Shown one piece after another: positions 9,282-17,569 of a stretch of DNA of 64,000 nucleotides (positions within the stretch are counted from its first letter, which is position 1; each line of letters starts with the position of its first letter). The translations under genes and the position numbers were made by a program. Under the pieces are notes generated by a model, which worked only from the letters and a program-made list of their open reading frames with translations, was not told the DNA's origin and ran no database searches. The DNA is from Paracoccaceae bacterium (GTDB lineage: Bacteria; Pseudomonadota; Alphaproteobacteria; Rhodobacterales; Rhodobacteraceae): assembly GCA_022823605.1 (NCBI GenBank), contig JAJEHS010000008.1:124001-188000 (forward strand). The letters are read 5' to 3'.

Positions 9282-10604
9282 ATGGCTAAGCAGGTTAAAT
9301 CGGAAAATTACCAGTTCGGTGTATTTGACCATAATGGAATCTTGCGTGGCAAGTGGATTCCTGAAAGCAAACTTGAGAACGCCCTGACCAAGGGAATAAG
9401 AATGCCCGGATCAATTCTGGCTTGTGATATTTGGGGCCAGGACAGGGTAAGCAATGAATATGTTCGAAAAGGTGGTGACTCCGACCTGATCTGCATGCCT
9501 ACGGGAAGACAAATGCTTCCCTTGCCCTGGTTGAAAAACAACTCCCATTTGATTCATGGCTGGATGCTGAATGAGGATGGGTCGGTTTTCCCGGGAGACC
9601 CGCGGGGAGAACTGCACACCATGGTACAAAGATTCCATAATCAGGATTTGTTTCCGGTTGTTGCATTCGAATTGGAGTTTTATTTGATTGACAAGGATTC
9701 AATCAAACCCCAGCCAATCTATCTGAAGAGTCAAAACAGGCAACTGAACAGGGATTCTATCCTGTCACTCGATGAGTTGAATGATCTTGATGATTTTTTC
9801 AGGGAAATTGAGAATGCTGCCTTAAAGCAGGGAATAGGCACAGGAGGGATTTCTTCCGAGAATGGACCCTCGCAATATGAAATCAATCTGGAACATACAA
9901 ATGATCCGCTGAAGGCAGCCGATGATGCACTCCTGATGAAAAGAACGATAAAGGGAGTTGCAGCCAAACACGGTTTCAAGGCAACATTTATGGCCAAACC
10001 CTATGGTGAAAGCGCCGGAAGCAGTATGCATGTCCATATCAGTATACTGAACAAGCACGGTCAAAATATTTTTGATGATGAAGTCGCAGATGGTCCGGAG
10101 CAACTGAAACATGCCATTGGAGGACTATTGGAACAATTTGACGATTGCTTCCTGTTGTTTGCTCCACATTTAAATTCGTACCGGAGATTCCTTCCAGGTT
10201 TATTGGCACCGGTTAACGCCAGCTGGGGCAAGGAAAACAGAACAACAGCCATTCGCATACCGGGAGGGCCTTCGGGTTCCAGAAGAATCGAGCATCGTCT
10301 GGCGGGTTCGGATACCAATCCCTATCTTGTACTTGCGGTTGTATTGGGAGGGATATTCAACGGTCTAGAACATAAAACTGATCCCGGAGATCCTGTCAGC
10401 GGGTTCACCGCCAAAAGATCCTTGAGTACGATACCTCCAAATTGGGGAGCTGCCATAGCCAGATTTTTTCACAGCAAGAAAATGGCACAAATTTTCTCGG
10501 ATCAGTTTATCGATATGTACATAACCACCAAAACCTATGAATTTGAGGAACTTGCCAAAACGGTTTCCACTGCCGAAATTGAAGCATATCTGGATGCTTG
10601 CTGA
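9282..10604 (+). CDS. Glutamine synthetase family protein (gamma-glutamylpolyamine synthetase-like)
   Basis: A 440-residue member of the glutamine synthetase superfamily, with the beta-grasp part at the N-terminus and the ATP-grasp-like catalytic core containing SSENGPSQYEINLEHT, MAKPYGESAGSSMHVHIS and RIPGGPSGSRRIEHRLAGSDTNPYL. The N-terminal wording (VFDHNGILRGKWIP) and the partner amine oxidase are typical of PuuA-type enzymes, which ligate glutamate to putrescine or another amine, rather than of ammonia-assimilating GlnA. Its stop overlaps the start of the oxidase gene in TGATG, so the two are translationally coupled. No clear Shine-Dalgarno precedes the ATG. The amine substrate is inferred from context only; methylamine or ethanolamine are alternatives. 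Confidence 0.85.
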   Translation: MAKQVKSENYQFGVFDHNGILRGKWIPESKLENALTKGIRMPGSILACDIWGQDRVSNEYVRKGGDSDLICMPTGRQMLPLPWLKNNSHLIHGWMLNEDGSVFPGDPRGELHTMVQRFHNQDLFPVVAFELEFYLIDKDSIKPQPIYLKSQNRQLNRDSILSLDELNDLDDFFREIENAALKQGIGTGGISSENGPSQYEINLEHTNDPLKAADDALLMKRTIKGVAAKHGFKATFMAKPYGESAGSSMHVHISILNKHGQNIFDDEVADGPEQLKHAIGGLLEQFDDCFLLFAPHLNSYRRFLPGLLAPVNASWGKENRTTAIRIPGGPSGSRRIEHRLAGSDTNPYLVLAVVLGGIFNGLEHKTDPGDPVSGFTAKRSLSTIPPNWGAAIARFFHSKKMAQIFSDQFIDMYITTKTYEFEELAKTVSTAEIEAYLDAC

Positions 10605-11914
10605 TGTCTTGGGAAATCCCGCCCTATCATTCCGATAGTTCCTATCCAGAAAGCTATTACGCCAACAGCGTTTCGAATTCTCGAAAATCCAAAACTCTGA
10701 AGGGTTCCCTTGAGACCGATGTTTGCATTATCGGAGCCGGTTTTACCGGATTGTCTACGGCAATATTCCTTGCCGAGAGGGGATTTAGGATCATTGTTCT
10801 GGAAGGTGCAAAAATAGGATGGGGAGCTTCGGGTAGAAATGGTGGTCAGGCAATAAACGGGTTCTCTGGCAGTATAGATAGTATCAGGAATTTGTTGGGT
10901 AATGGATCGGCTCAATTGGCCCATGAGATGTTTGAGGAAGGGGTTCGTCTGATTGAATACCTCATGGAAAAATATGCCATTGAATGTGATTACAAACATG
11001 GCAATCTTGCCCTCGCCCTAACCGCAAGACAGGCTCGAAGACTGGAAAGAGAGGTCAATGAAAGGCAGCAAAAAAATCAAGGGGATTTCGCGTATCTGGA
11101 TCAGGATAGCTTGGCAGGGCATATCGGTTCCCAACTATATTGTGGCGGTTATATCGACAGAAAAAGCGGCCATCTCCATCCCTTGAAACTGGCACTCGGT
11201 GAAGCCGGGGTTTTGGAACAGCTGGGAGGGGTAATTTTTGAAAACACCCCTGCCCTTGCCATAAACGAATTGCCCGGCAAGGTTGAAATAAAGGTGCCAG
11301 AAGGAAGAATATGCTGCTCTAAACTGGTTTTGGGATGTAATGGTTACCTGAATTTGAAGGGACACCGGGTATCCAGGCAAATTTTACCTGTTTTTTCCGA
11401 AATCGTGGCCACGGAACCCTTGCCGGATGAACTTGCAAGGGAAGTCATGCCGTCTGATTCCTCGGCATTTGATGTTAGGTTTCTCCCGGATTATTACAGG
11501 TTGTCAGCCGACAAGAGAATGTTATTCGGAAGTTCCACTGATTATGGTCGCCCAGGTAAATACCAAACGGGCTCTCGATCGCTGGCCAGAATGCACAAGG
11601 TGTTTCCCGTATTGGAAAATGCAGGTATAGATTTTGCGTGGCGGGGGAAGTTTGCAGTAACCTTAAACCGCCTGCCCCAATTGGGAACAATCGGGTCCAG
11701 AATATATTATGGCCATGGTTATTGTGGGCATGGTGTCAATTGCTCCCATTTGTTTGGGAAATTGCTCTCTGAGGCAATCGAAGGCAATACCGAGCGTTTT
11801 GACATTTTTGCCAAAATGCCCCAGAGAAAGTTCCCGGGAGGGAGACATCTTCGTATCCCCTTAACGATGGTAGGTGCACACTTTTACCAAGCAAGGGATT
11901 GGCTGGGTTTCTAG
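10604..11914 (+). CDS. FAD-dependent amine oxidoreductase (DAO family, PuuB-like)
   Basis: A flavin-dependent oxidase of 436 residues. The dinucleotide-binding signature DVCIIGAGFTGLSTAIFL lies near the N-terminus, followed by LEGAKIGWGASGRNGGQ, characteristic of the DadA/PuuB group, and a C-terminal GHGYCGHGVN motif that contacts FAD. Relatives oxidise gamma-glutamylputrescine to the aldehyde with release of ammonia and hydrogen peroxide. I place the start at the ATG overlapping the upstream stop rather than the in-frame TTG at 10598. Together with the preceding synthetase it would perform the first two steps of gamma-glutamylated polyamine breakdown. The dehydrogenase and hydrolase steps (puuC, puuD) are not adjacent. 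Confidence 0.87.
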   Translation: MSWEIPPYHSDSSYPESYYANSVSNSRKSKTLKGSLETDVCIIGAGFTGLSTAIFLAERGFRIIVLEGAKIGWGASGRNGGQAINGFSGSIDSIRNLLGNGSAQLAHEMFEEGVRLIEYLMEKYAIECDYKHGNLALALTARQARRLEREVNERQQKNQGDFAYLDQDSLAGHIGSQLYCGGYIDRKSGHLHPLKLALGEAGVLEQLGGVIFENTPALAINELPGKVEIKVPEGRICCSKLVLGCNGYLNLKGHRVSRQILPVFSEIVATEPLPDELAREVMPSDSSAFDVRFLPDYYRLSADKRMLFGSSTDYGRPGKYQTGSRSLARMHKVFPVLENAGIDFAWRGKFAVTLNRLPQLGTIGSRIYYGHGYCGHGVNCSHLFGKLLSEAIEGNTERFDIFAKMPQRKFPGGRHLRIPLTMVGAHFYQARDWLGF

Positions 11915-12119
11915 GAGACATATGGAATTGCCACTTATCAAAAAATTGAAATTATTGACCTGATATGATAACAAGTGGTAAATACACTTTATGCCTATAA
12001 CCACGGGGGAATAAGGTCCTTCAAGATGGGATCTCTTGTATGATATTGCTTATTTTCCCATAACTTTTGTTGGTCACCAAGCCAACAGAAAATGCACTGG
12101 TAACGGAGTACACGGAAAA

Positions 12120-13850
12120 GTGAACTTTCATAATTCAAGCAAAACGCTCTCACTAAAATTTTCACCAATTTTTGTTTTCGTAATTGCATTTTTTGCCTTG
12201 CTTGCCCAAGAAGTAGAAGGTGATTACGAGAAGGGACAAGAAGCCTGGGACGCATATCGTTTCAATGAAGCGGTTTTGGAGTGGCAGCAATCCGCCAACC
12301 AGGGCGATGGCATGTCAATGTTGGCTCTGGGAAGGGCTTACGCACAAGGTTTAGGTGTATTGCGAAATAAAATAGAAGCACACAAGTGGTTTAATCTTGC
12401 AGCAAGTCGTGGTGTCTTTGAAGCCCTTGAGGAAAGGGAAAAGCTTGAAGAAAACATGACCGATTCAGAGATTGTTGAAGCAAATGAAATCGCCAAGCAA
12501 TGGCAGCCGAAACAAGCAAATACACCTTCATCATCCAGTTTGGTAACATCAAGAGAGCTTATACGTGAAGCCCAATCTCTTCTTTTGCAACTCGGATATA
12601 ACCCCGGTGTGGCAGATGGTTTGTGGGGACCCAAAACCGGGGCGGCCTACCGATTATTTCTTGAAGATCGCAAACTGCCGATTGTGGATGTGCTCACAGA
12701 ATCGAATTTGTCCGAAATGCGAAATGCAGCCCGTACATTGCCGGCTTCGACTAAAAAAAGCTCGACCATGACAGTGCTTGAGCTATACCAGGCAGCTTCA
12801 AACGACAGGTCTGACAGGATAGACAATGCCTTGAGGGAGAGGACTGATATCAATCAACAAGACAGTCGGGGATGGAGTGCATTGTTTTATGCAGCCGATC
12901 TAGGAGATGTTCAGGCCACCAGGCTGTTGGTTGAAAAGGGTGCAGATCCGAGTATTCAAGCACCTGATGGCAATACGGCAATATCAATCGCTCGAAATCG
13001 GGGTCATCACAATATTGTCGATATTCTTTCTGCAGCCCGAACAGCTAGACAGCCAGATACGGTTCCTGCTGAAGATGTATTTATTCAATTACTGTCAATT
13101 CTGGTCGGGGAGGACTTGGTTTCAACAAACCAAGATGAAGAAAACCAATTTTTTGTTCTGCTAAATCGCAAGCCATCCATCAATGCAGTTGATGAGAACG
13201 GTTGGACGGACCTGCATTGGGCAGCAGCTATGGACTTGCCGGGTATCGCTTTGAGTTTGGTGAATGCAGGGGCAAATGTTGATGAAACAACAAAGACCGA
13301 TGAAAAGTTATTCACCAGAAAATTAAGGGCACACTTGAATAGAGCAGATACAGGTTTTTCATGGAATGTATGGAGAAGGTATGGAGACACGCCACTACAT
13401 ATTGCAGCACTCACGAACTCACGGAAGACAGCTGATGTTCTTATTAACGATGGGGCTTTCGTGAATGCAGACAATACTCAGGGTGAAACGCCGCTTCATT
13501 ACGCTATTTGGGGGAAATCAATAGAAATTTCACGAATTCTCATTTCAAATGGTGCTTATGTTAACTTGCGTAATTCTTTTGGTACGACACCCCTTCATTA
13601 TGCTGCGCATCAAAATTTACCAGATGTCATCAAACTGCTGGTTTCACATAGAGCCCGAATAAACGCTCGGAATCAAAATGGATTAACAGCCCTACACTTT
13701 GCCGTAAGCAGGGATTCATTGGATGCAGCAAGGGCTTTGGTGGAATTGGGAGCAGACCTTTACATACAAAACCGAAGAGGATTGTCTCCGGTTGATCTGG
13801 CAAGAATCTCCAATAACAATGAGATGCTGGAAATTCTTGGTGTCAATTAG
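12120..13850 (+). CDS. Exported Sel1-like / peptidoglycan-binding / ankyrin-repeat protein
   Basis: From the GTG at 12120 the protein has 576 residues. A single hydrophobic segment (about 14-29) looks like a signal peptide or anchor. Sel1-like repeats follow (about 35-115, with MLALGRAYAQGLGV and AHKWFNLAASRG), then a PG_binding_1 domain (about 146-200, LLLQLGYNPGVADGLWGPKT), then ankyrin repeats in two blocks (about 220-307 and 341-573, with units such as DTPLHIAAL and TTPLHYAAH). It is likely a periplasmic or envelope scaffold held near peptidoglycan. An in-frame TTG at 12036 gives a longer version with no signal-like N-terminus, which is why I prefer GTG. No operon partner is evident. The domain combination is recognisable but its function is unknown. 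Confidence 0.85.
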   Translation: MNFHNSSKTLSLKFSPIFVFVIAFFALLAQEVEGDYEKGQEAWDAYRFNEAVLEWQQSANQGDGMSMLALGRAYAQGLGVLRNKIEAHKWFNLAASRGVFEALEEREKLEENMTDSEIVEANEIAKQWQPKQANTPSSSSLVTSRELIREAQSLLLQLGYNPGVADGLWGPKTGAAYRLFLEDRKLPIVDVLTESNLSEMRNAARTLPASTKKSSTMTVLELYQAASNDRSDRIDNALRERTDINQQDSRGWSALFYAADLGDVQATRLLVEKGADPSIQAPDGNTAISIARNRGHHNIVDILSAARTARQPDTVPAEDVFIQLLSILVGEDLVSTNQDEENQFFVLLNRKPSINAVDENGWTDLHWAAAMDLPGIALSLVNAGANVDETTKTDEKLFTRKLRAHLNRADTGFSWNVWRRYGDTPLHIAALTNSRKTADVLINDGAFVNADNTQGETPLHYAIWGKSIEISRILISNGAYVNLRNSFGTTPLHYAAHQNLPDVIKLLVSHRARINARNQNGLTALHFAVSRDSLDAARALVELGADLYIQNRRGLSPVDLARISNNNEMLEILGVN

Positions 13851-13901
13851 TCAAGATATTGGGTGTAAGTATCTAATGCAACGGCTCTTTTTGTTCGAGG
13901 C

Positions 13902-13931
13902 TTGACAAGCTATCGTCAATGTATATACAAT
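13902..13931 (+). promoter_or_regulatory. Promoter with overlapping palindromic operator for brnT-brnA
   Basis: TTGACA (13902-13907) is followed after 18 bases by TACAAT (13926-13931), or after 16 bases by TATACA (13924-13929), a near-consensus sigma-70-type promoter. The -10 region overlaps a perfect 10-base palindrome TGTATATACA (13920-13929). BrnA antitoxins are known to repress their own promoter by binding operator sequence there, so this palindrome is the natural candidate. Confidence 0.6.
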
Positions 13932-13984
13932 AACCCTGATAATCAACTTGGCCAAAAGTTGTAATGAATTAAGTAAGGAAATGA

Positions 13985-14269
13985 ATGACAAAATACCCAA
14001 ACTTTGAATGGGACAAGAAAAAACGAGAGAAAGTATTAAAAGATAGGGGTCTAGATTTTATTGATGCTGTTAAACTTTTTGATGGCAGGCCAGTAATTAA
14101 TTCACCAACTAATCAACATGGCGAGGCACGTTGGAAGACCACAGGTAGACTGAACGGGGAGATGTTTTCGGTTGTCTGGACTTACAGAGGTCAGAAAATC
14201 CGGATTATCACATTTAGAAGGGCATGGACAGATGAAGAAAGAAAATATAACCACTGTATCGCTCGCTGA
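13985..14269 (+). CDS. brnT: BrnT family toxin (type II toxin-antitoxin ribonuclease)
   Basis: A 94-residue protein of the BrnT (formerly DUF497) family, a RelE-fold ribonuclease that blocks translation. The hallmark N-terminal FEWDKKKREKVLKDRGLDF, the central GEARWKTTGRLNG and the C-terminal RIITFRRAWTDEERKY are all present, so the toxin looks intact. Its last 38 bases overlap the start of the BrnA antitoxin gene, the standard toxin-first order of this module. A near-consensus promoter with a palindrome lies about 55 bases upstream. An alternative ATG at 13981 is out of frame. Confidence 0.92.
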   Translation: MTKYPNFEWDKKKREKVLKDRGLDFIDAVKLFDGRPVINSPTNQHGEARWKTTGRLNGEMFSVVWTYRGQKIRIITFRRAWTDEERKYNHCIAR

Positions 14270-14558
14270 TGTTCTCAGTGGCAAGATCAAGGGCAAGACA
14301 GATTGGGAAAGGGTGCATCGTGAAGTGGAAGCAGGAATTGAACCTGAACCGGATCCTGATGAGGGAAGTTTTGATTTGGAGCGCGCCCAGACAAACATGC
14401 CACGTCCCAAGAAACACGTATCAATACGTCTGGATCCCCATATAGTTGAGTTTTTCAAGGCCCAGGGACACCGGGGCTACCAGACACGTATCAACGCGGT
14501 TCTTGACAGCTACGTGCAAACACACAAGGCAAGGACCACCAGTCGTCATCAGAGCTGA
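14232..14558 (+). CDS. brnA: BrnA family antitoxin
   Basis: A 108-residue antitoxin that binds BrnT and represses the operon. The N-terminal half is acidic (EPEPDPDEGSFD) and wraps the toxin in relatives. The C-terminal half carries the ribbon-helix-helix DNA-binding signature KKHVSIRLDPHIVEFFKAQG followed by GYQTRINAVLDSYV. I chose the ATG at 14232, which overlaps the brnT 3' end by 38 bases; an in-frame start 60 bases earlier would lie deep inside brnT. Intact, so the module is probably functional. Confidence 0.92.
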   Translation: MKKENITTVSLADVLSGKIKGKTDWERVHREVEAGIEPEPDPDEGSFDLERAQTNMPRPKKHVSIRLDPHIVEFFKAQGHRGYQTRINAVLDSYVQTHKARTTSRHQS

Positions 14559-14578
14559 ATGAGGCCTTCTTGCCTTAA

Positions 14579-14618
14579 ATGAGTATGTGAGTAAATACTT
14601 ATTTACATAAATACTCAT
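14579..14618. repeat. Imperfect palindrome downstream of brnA
   Basis: Nineteen bases (14579-14597, ATGAGTATGTGAGTAAATA) are mirrored by 14600-14618 with three mismatches and a two-base centre. It lies 20 bases after the brnA stop and just before the HigB-like relic. The tiny centre argues for a protein-binding site or an old operator rather than a terminator. Confidence 0.55.
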
Positions 14619-14640
14619 TCCAGAGAGAGCGAGTGATATC

Positions 14641-14862
14641 GGCAACCGTCTTGCCCTCTTGGCAACCTTGTAGAGAGTCTCCAGATTCCGGACATCAGAC
14701 AGTCCTGAGAGGAGAATTCACGGTATCGGGTCGGATCGGGATCAGTTTCGAATCCTTTGCTTACGATGGAAAGAAGACCCGGCATGGACACATACCGACG
14801 GAGAACGTGTAGGACATAAGACTGCTCTTTTGGTTATTAAAAGGCATTTATTGCCTTGGTAA
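14641..14862 (+). pseudogene. Probable HigB/RelE-type toxin relic
   Basis: One frame reads GNRLALLATL, an in-frame TAG (14671-14673), then segments RIHGIGSDRD and QFRILCLRWKEDPA before running to a TAA at 14860. These resemble the core of HigB-type RelE toxins, which typically read like RLHALKGDRxGQYSIRINDQWRICFxW. The stretch corresponding to GQYSIRIN is missing, no start codon is available and a stop interrupts the frame, so this would be a decayed copy. The match is by eye and short; no HigA-like helix-turn-helix gene follows. Confidence 0.4.
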
Positions 14863-15225
14863 ATAACAACATTTGGTAAAATTGCCAAAATCTTGTGGAA
14901 AGGGGCTTACGAAAAATAAATTTCACCAACAATGCAAACACCCAGTCCATAAGGAAATTATTATTTAGTGGGAACTACTGATTTCCAGATATCTTTCAGT
15001 CACTTCAAATTTTCTTTTTTGACAGAGATTTCTTCCTGTTTAATTTCTTGGATTGGACATAAACCTTGCCTACCAAAAAGGAAAAAGTAAAAACCTATCC
15101 TATGCCATAATGGATGATTATTATAAATCACTTGGTAGTTTCACCAGCCTGATGAGAATTGAAGAAAATTCACTCATTCAGGTTTTATTATTTCCAGAAC
15201 ACTAAAACTTGCCCTTTTCGCTTCA
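14863..15225. other. Intergenic region before the DotA-like gene
   Basis: AT-rich, with no RNA gene recognised. A 31-codon open frame (15110-15205) sits just before the next gene and overlaps its possible upstream start; it lacks homology I can name and may be chance. The frame of the next gene is open back to 15163 and encodes signal-peptide-like residues without an ATG, GTG or TTG. Confidence 0.4.
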
Positions 15226-17457
15226 ATGGGGCTGATTGTCTTTACCCAGGAGGCACTCCCGCAGAATATGTTCATTGAGAATGGTATTTCTCAATTCGGT
15301 GATTATTTCGGCACTCCATACGGTGATACCTATAGTTCAATACTGTTGAACCAGTTGTTTGGACCCATATTCCCAACACCGGGCAATGAAAGAACAGCGA
15401 CTCTCTTTTCAAGATTGATCGGTGTTATCAATCTTGCAGTGATTGGTATAGCAGGCATGATTTTGTTCTACAATATTGTAATTGCCCTGCTTCAGACAGC
15501 CCATGAGGGAATTATATTCGGGGGAAGGTTTTCTTCCCTATGGGTTCCGATTAGAATCCTCCTTGCAATTGCATTATTGCTCCCGGTACCAGGTTTGGGA
15601 GGGTACAATCTGATACAATCCTCTGTTGCCTGGTTGGTCAAAGGGTCAACGGTCATGGCCTCGGAATTGTGGAGATTTGGTGCCGAGGAACTGATCTCCG
15701 GTGACATTCCCATGGTGATTTCAGGTTCTAGGCTGGACCCCGAAGTATTCAAAACGATTTACCGGAACCAACTGTGTACCAAATTGGCGAATTACCAACT
15801 GGAAGCAGCTGGCAGCCCCACAAGAATCAAATTCCAGGAAAATGTCTATGAAAATCACTCAGTCTACATCTCCTACCTGGGTGACAGGGATGAAGGTATC
15901 TGTGGTTCATATTCCCTACCGGAGGTACCCTCGTATATTACACGCTTGGACCCGGTTTATGCCCAGCCCATAACACAGGAATACAGTCAACTTCACCGAG
16001 AGGTGCTCAATTCGTTAATTCAACAAATCAACCTGATCATCAATCAACAATGGAATGCTTTTGTTAATGAATCTGAAAAACCGCCAGAGATTGCACACGA
16101 CATTCAAAGAGTATTCACTGATGTAAATCTTCGCTTGGCAAACGGTAACGACAATATCAGAGAACTCGTAACGGGCACTGGGCTGCAGGAAGGATCAGCC
16201 CGCAGGATAATCAAGGATTATATTGGCGGCTCAAATTGTAGTGCTCCAAATGTTCTTGAAAGTGATTATTCACAATGTTCGGGTGAGGGATGGTTGGGTG
16301 CAGGAAACTGGTATATGACCATCGCTAGATTGAATACCGAGTTGACCGGACTGCTCAAGGCTTCATTGGGAGCAAGCGAATCCAATTATATCAACAATGA
16401 AACGAATACCCTAAACCGTTCGATAGTTCAGGAAACGGATGACATAGGCTTTATCGGCCGATTGTTTGGAACTGTGGATGAGGGCAAATATCTTCACTTG
16501 GCTGAAACCGGCAGAATCTGGAATATCCTGAACACCAACATGGAGAGGGCAACAATCAGTCTTGCAACTACCGGTTTTCTGATACCTGATTCTATCCTTG
16601 GTATAACTACCAGCGGTGAAGGGGGATTGCTGGGTAAAATCTGGAAGGTTGGTTTTGCAGGGGGTATAGAATCCATGATAGCCAATCTGTCACCTTCCAG
16701 TTGGAGTGATGATCCGATAATTGGAGTCGTGAATATCGGGCACTGGTATCTTGATGCAGCAGGTGCATTGATAGTAGGAAGTTCGGTGGCATCACTGCTT
16801 GCAAGTTCAGTTTCAACTACGGTCACATTTCTTATTGCTGGCCCTCTGGTTGCAGTTGGCATTTCCCTGTCATTCATTCTTCCCCTGCTCCCCTTCTTTT
16901 TCTGGATTGTTGGCATTGCCAGCTATTTTCTGCTTGTGGTGGAAGCGGTTGTTGCATCTTCGCTGTGGGCATTAGCCCATTTCAGATTGGATGGCGAGGG
17001 TTTGTCCGGTAATTTCGGACAAAGGGGATGGCTGATTCTCTTCGGCCTGCTGTCTACCCCTCCACTCATGGTGCTTGGTTACTTCGTGGGGATGATATTG
17101 TTCAAGATCACAACGGGATTGCTTGATACCGGTTTCTATTTTGCCATGGGGGCCTTGGTCAATTCATCGCCCATTGTTGGAATATTTGGCCTGATTGCCA
17201 CGGGTTTCCTTCTGGTCATGGCCTACATTGCCATAATCGAGCGCAGTTTTTCACTCATTGTGGAATTTCCAAAAAGGGTTTTGTCATGGATTGGAGGTGA
17301 TACGGAACTTCCATCCGGGGATGAGTATCAAAAATTCGAAGCTGGGGGAAAAGCCCTTTCATCCTCAATGGGAAGGGGTTTCAGTCAATTTGGAGGTGGC
17401 ATTTCCCGAGGCATGAAACTGATCAAATTCAGGTCCAACAACCTTTCTGATCAATAA
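15226..17457 (+). CDS. DotA/TraY family type IV secretion/conjugation membrane protein
   Basis: A polytopic protein of 743 residues from the first ATG. The N-terminal region matches the DotA/TraY pattern: LFSRLIGVINLAVIGIAGMI, then HEGIIFGGRFSSLWVPIR, then LLPVPG and YNLIQSSVAWLVKG. A long cysteine-containing loop (about 180-440, with QLCTK, GICGSY, SNCSAPN, YSQCSGEGW) precedes four or more C-terminal membrane helices. DotA and TraY are inner-membrane components of I-type (Dot/Icm or IncI) transfer systems. No other Dot/Icm or Tra homologue is recognised in the window. The frame extends upstream to 15163, and residues from an ATT at 15187 or 15190 would complete a signal peptide, so the ATG may be internal. 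It heads a co-directional run with the next two genes. Confidence 0.8.
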   Translation: MGLIVFTQEALPQNMFIENGISQFGDYFGTPYGDTYSSILLNQLFGPIFPTPGNERTATLFSRLIGVINLAVIGIAGMILFYNIVIALLQTAHEGIIFGGRFSSLWVPIRILLAIALLLPVPGLGGYNLIQSSVAWLVKGSTVMASELWRFGAEELISGDIPMVISGSRLDPEVFKTIYRNQLCTKLANYQLEAAGSPTRIKFQENVYENHSVYISYLGDRDEGICGSYSLPEVPSYITRLDPVYAQPITQEYSQLHREVLNSLIQQINLIINQQWNAFVNESEKPPEIAHDIQRVFTDVNLRLANGNDNIRELVTGTGLQEGSARRIIKDYIGGSNCSAPNVLESDYSQCSGEGWLGAGNWYMTIARLNTELTGLLKASLGASESNYINNETNTLNRSIVQETDDIGFIGRLFGTVDEGKYLHLAETGRIWNILNTNMERATISLATTGFLIPDSILGITTSGEGGLLGKIWKVGFAGGIESMIANLSPSSWSDDPIIGVVNIGHWYLDAAGALIVGSSVASLLASSVSTTVTFLIAGPLVAVGISLSFILPLLPFFFWIVGIASYFLLVVEAVVASSLWALAHFRLDGEGLSGNFGQRGWLILFGLLSTPPLMVLGYFVGMILFKITTGLLDTGFYFAMGALVNSSPIVGIFGLIATGFLLVMAYIAIIERSFSLIVEFPKRVLSWIGGDTELPSGDEYQKFEAGGKALSSSMGRGFSQFGGGISRGMKLIKFRSNNLSDQ

Positions 17458-17461
17458 AAAG

Positions 17462-17470
17462 TTATCCACA
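17462..17470 (+). other. Perfect DnaA-box sequence
   Basis: TTATCCACA, a perfect match to the strong DnaA box consensus, occurs five bases after the DotA-like stop codon. It is a lone box without the clusters or AT-rich repeats expected of an origin, so I record only the match. Confidence 0.3.
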
Positions 17471-17569
17471 ACAAAATTTACAAAGCTTGAGGTCACTTAC
17501 ACCATTCCGAGGAACAATGAATGAAGGAGGCAACAAGTTTGCCGTAATTGCCAATGAATGGAGATAGTA

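Noticed and set aside
14740-14760. TTCGAATCC sequence resembling a tRNA T-loop or an attachment site
   Set aside because: The flanking bases do not form the five-base T-stem and no acceptor or anticodon arms are present; it lies within the HigB-like relic.
15110-15205. 31-codon open frame before the DotA-like gene
   Set aside because: Short, without ribosome-binding site or repeated codons of a leader peptide; kept only as a note in the intergenic entry.
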